From positions 63,727,454 to 63,791,453 of the forward strand of contig OX388345.1 of NCBI GenBank assembly GCA_947579665.1: a stretch of DNA of 64,000 bases. The letters run 5' to 3'. The notes beneath the pieces are model-generated. The model saw only the letters and a list, made by a program, of their open reading frames with translations, was not told the DNA's origin and did not search any database. The DNA comes from Sympetrum striolatum. Lineage: Eukaryota; Arthropoda; Insecta; Odonata; Libellulidae. Position numbers and translations under genes: made by a program. Below are positions 62,265 through 64,000 of the stretch, one piece after another. Numbering within the stretch: position 1 is the first letter of the stretch; each line of letters starts with the position of its first letter.

Positions 62265-62720
62265 GTTACGTTGGTCTTAACCCACCCTTGCCCCCTGCTT
62301 CGTTCTTCCCCCCTTTTCTGTATCTCTTCAACCACCCCTGCCATCATTCTGTTAGATCCCTTCATCTCTGCAGAATCCATCTCGCTTTCCCCTCTGCCTT
62401 TTCTCTTCCCCTTTTCACATCAACGTCCTTCCCTCTTTTTCCTCCAACTTTTTCGATATCCTTCTTCCCTATTTCCGAATGCTGCACCAAGCGTTCTGCA
62501 CCCTCCGCATTTACCTTTCTCGCATCTGCACCCTCGGCGAGAGAAGCCCCCCTTCTCCGCGTCCGAAGACCTTTTTCTCTCATATGCCGCACGTTCGGCG
62601 CTAGGTCTCTTTTTTCACGGAGATAAGTTTGACCGAGCTTTTAAATTCGCTGGATCCGTACTTTTTCCGCTGGAGTTAGAAAAAAGCGAGGATATCGCCA
62701 GCTCTTGGAAGGGCATAAAC
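62265..62720. other. CT-rich and CpG-containing block
   Basis: Resembles the 20.9-21.4 kb island: pyrimidine-rich at 62270-62500, then CpG-rich to about 62700. The 183-codon frame across it is low-complexity S/P/L/F at the N-terminal half and unrecognised throughout. No initiator as good as that at 21254 was seen. Confidence 0.4.
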
Positions 62721-63312
62721 GCGTGTTTTTTATCCGTGGCTGTGGAATATATTTATATCGTTGGTGTTCAAGCTTTTTGCTTATGTCCGTATAAAACGAG
62801 ATGTGATATTTATAACTCGTAGCATGTAAAAAAATTATCGACGCTCGTGAATTTTGCTGCTAGTGACATTTTTTTTGTGTCGTATCTCCCGAGGTCTCGT
62901 GAGTTCCTGCCTCCTTAGTATACTTGTTTTGAGAGGGGAATGAGCAAAAATATTGGAAAACGCTTTAAGGTTTCACTATATTTATGTAATGTGGCAAGTA
63001 CATTTATGCATTGGATTGCGCATTAATCAAAAGTCAATAACACGCTTAAGCTGTTACGTTGATCGAACTTTCATTAATGAAAAATTTGAATAATATGTAA
63101 ATTATAAACAATGGATGAAATTCATATATGTCGTTCTGGATATTGTGTATTTCAAACGCTTTAATCCCTTAGTTATGGATTAGTTGTAAGATATGAATAT
63201 AAAATTTTAATTCATCCCAAAATAAAGCGTATGTATCTACGTATTTTGTAAAGTGGATTCAATATCCTACAAGAGGAATGTCCCATTAGAGATTAAGGGT
63301 TTTTTCTTAATG
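62721..63312. other. Gene-free stretch
   Basis: Nothing supported. Confidence 0.6.
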
Positions 63313-63452
63313 ATGAAATAATAAAAACTTTGTAATCTTCCACAGAATATACTTAAAAACGACTAGTTTCGCCGGCGAGCCAGCATTATCAAGAATATAG
63401 AATATACTTTAAATATATTCTGTGGAAGATTACAAAGTTTTTATTATTTCAT
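63313..63452. mobile_element. Foldback element with perfect 39-bp arms around a hammerhead-like motif
   Basis: Arms 63313-63351 and 63414-63452 are exact inverted repeats. The 62-bp centre, read on the minus strand, contains TTGATAA-T, stem GCTGG/CCGGC with loop CTCG (63384-63371), then GAAAC (63370-63366) and TAGTC. This is the same core-hairpin-GAAAC layout as at 12.3 and 38.6 kb, but with two core substitutions (C3 and G8), so it is probably inactive. Perfect arms imply a recent event. Confidence 0.75.
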
Positions 63453-64000
63453 TGTTATGGCCTTCCACGAGGTTACGCCTTACCATATTCAATATATAAG
63501 TTTTCTCTTAACGTAACACTAGCAGAGAGCAGCATTTACTTTCAGATTCGAATACAATTCTTAAAACAGCTATCGTTACAATGACCAATCTCGTATCCTT
63601 TTTATTTATTGGAGCTTTGTTATTTTGAGAGATTTTGTGGTACATATCTCAGAATTTAGAATAGGTTGTGACATGGTAAACAAAAGCTCCATGAGCTCCA
63701 AAGTCGCGATCATTCGACCTCTATTCCGTGAATCGGACGCAATATTTATGGAAATTCTCTAATACCAACGTATCTCAGAATTCATCAGCTGTTTCTTGAT
63801 CCACTTTTATAAAATTTTTCCCCTCGGGTTTCTTCTCATTAAGAATATCAGCGAAACTCTTTATTGTACTCGTCCTCCTTCGGGAAAATTTCCAAGATCA
63901 TTCTTTAGGAGATTTGTCTTCTTGTCAAGTATGTAAACAGTGAGATCGTGTTATTTTAACTATATCATCCAAAGCATCAGAAAGTGAAAATTTAAAGGAT
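63453..64000. other. Gene-free stretch
   Basis: Nothing supported up to the window edge. Confidence 0.6.

Noticed and set aside
62271..62822. 183-codon open frame
   Set aside because: Same pyrimidine-bias explanation; no recognisable domain.
1..64000. CRISPR array, bacterial operon, rRNA or viral genome
   Set aside because: No regularly spaced identical repeats, no dense coding, no rRNA-like stretch. The window is eukaryotic non-coding DNA in character.

Overview
This is AT-rich eukaryotic DNA with no gene I can name. Short TA-flanked mariner-type and foldback elements, tandem satellites, long gene-free stretches and islands of higher GC suggest an animal, most likely an arthropod. That assignment is an inference. 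No complete coding gene, rRNA or convincing intact tRNA is visible. The longer open frames are mostly by-products of pyrimidine-rich or GC-richer blocks. A long intron or intergenic desert explains the window best. The strongest splice signals lie on the + strand, which is also visibly T- and CT-rich, so + strand transcription is the better guess.

Layout. 1-1462: a degenerate tandem array whose units of about 150-175 bp each carry a GGTTCGA (tRNA T-arm / B-box) core, inside a repeat of about 1.12 kb, ending in a 43-bp minisatellite. 6.2 kb: a MITE with inverted repeats of about 85 bp. 9.1-9.5 kb: a CT-rich block with strong G-quadruplex potential on the minus strand. 11.6-11.8 and 27.1-27.4 kb: clusters of homeodomain-like motifs. 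12.3 kb: a hammerhead-ribozyme-like fold on the minus strand, with weaker relatives at 38.6 and 63.4 kb. 20.9-21.5 kb: a CpG- and CT-rich promoter-like island. 21.8 kb: a mariner-type MITE. 28.3-29.2 kb: a degenerate GATCG-rich stretch with a hAT-like end. 31.4-31.7 kb: a coding-like minus-strand fragment. 32.1-32.3 kb: a degenerate minisatellite. 49.3 and 63.3 kb: foldback elements. 57.6-58.2 kb: two duplicated segments.

Best exon candidates, all on the + strand: 58332-58444 (113 nt, no ATG, strong acceptor and donor, probably 5' UTR or lncRNA), 44400-44554 (cysteine-rich terminal frame with an AATAAA downstream), 30669-30795 (open frame behind a strong acceptor) and 27077-27231 (non-coding, weak). 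Nothing here tells whether they belong to one transcript. Compositions and identities quoted are estimates by eye. Only the explicit coordinates and motif matches were checked base by base.
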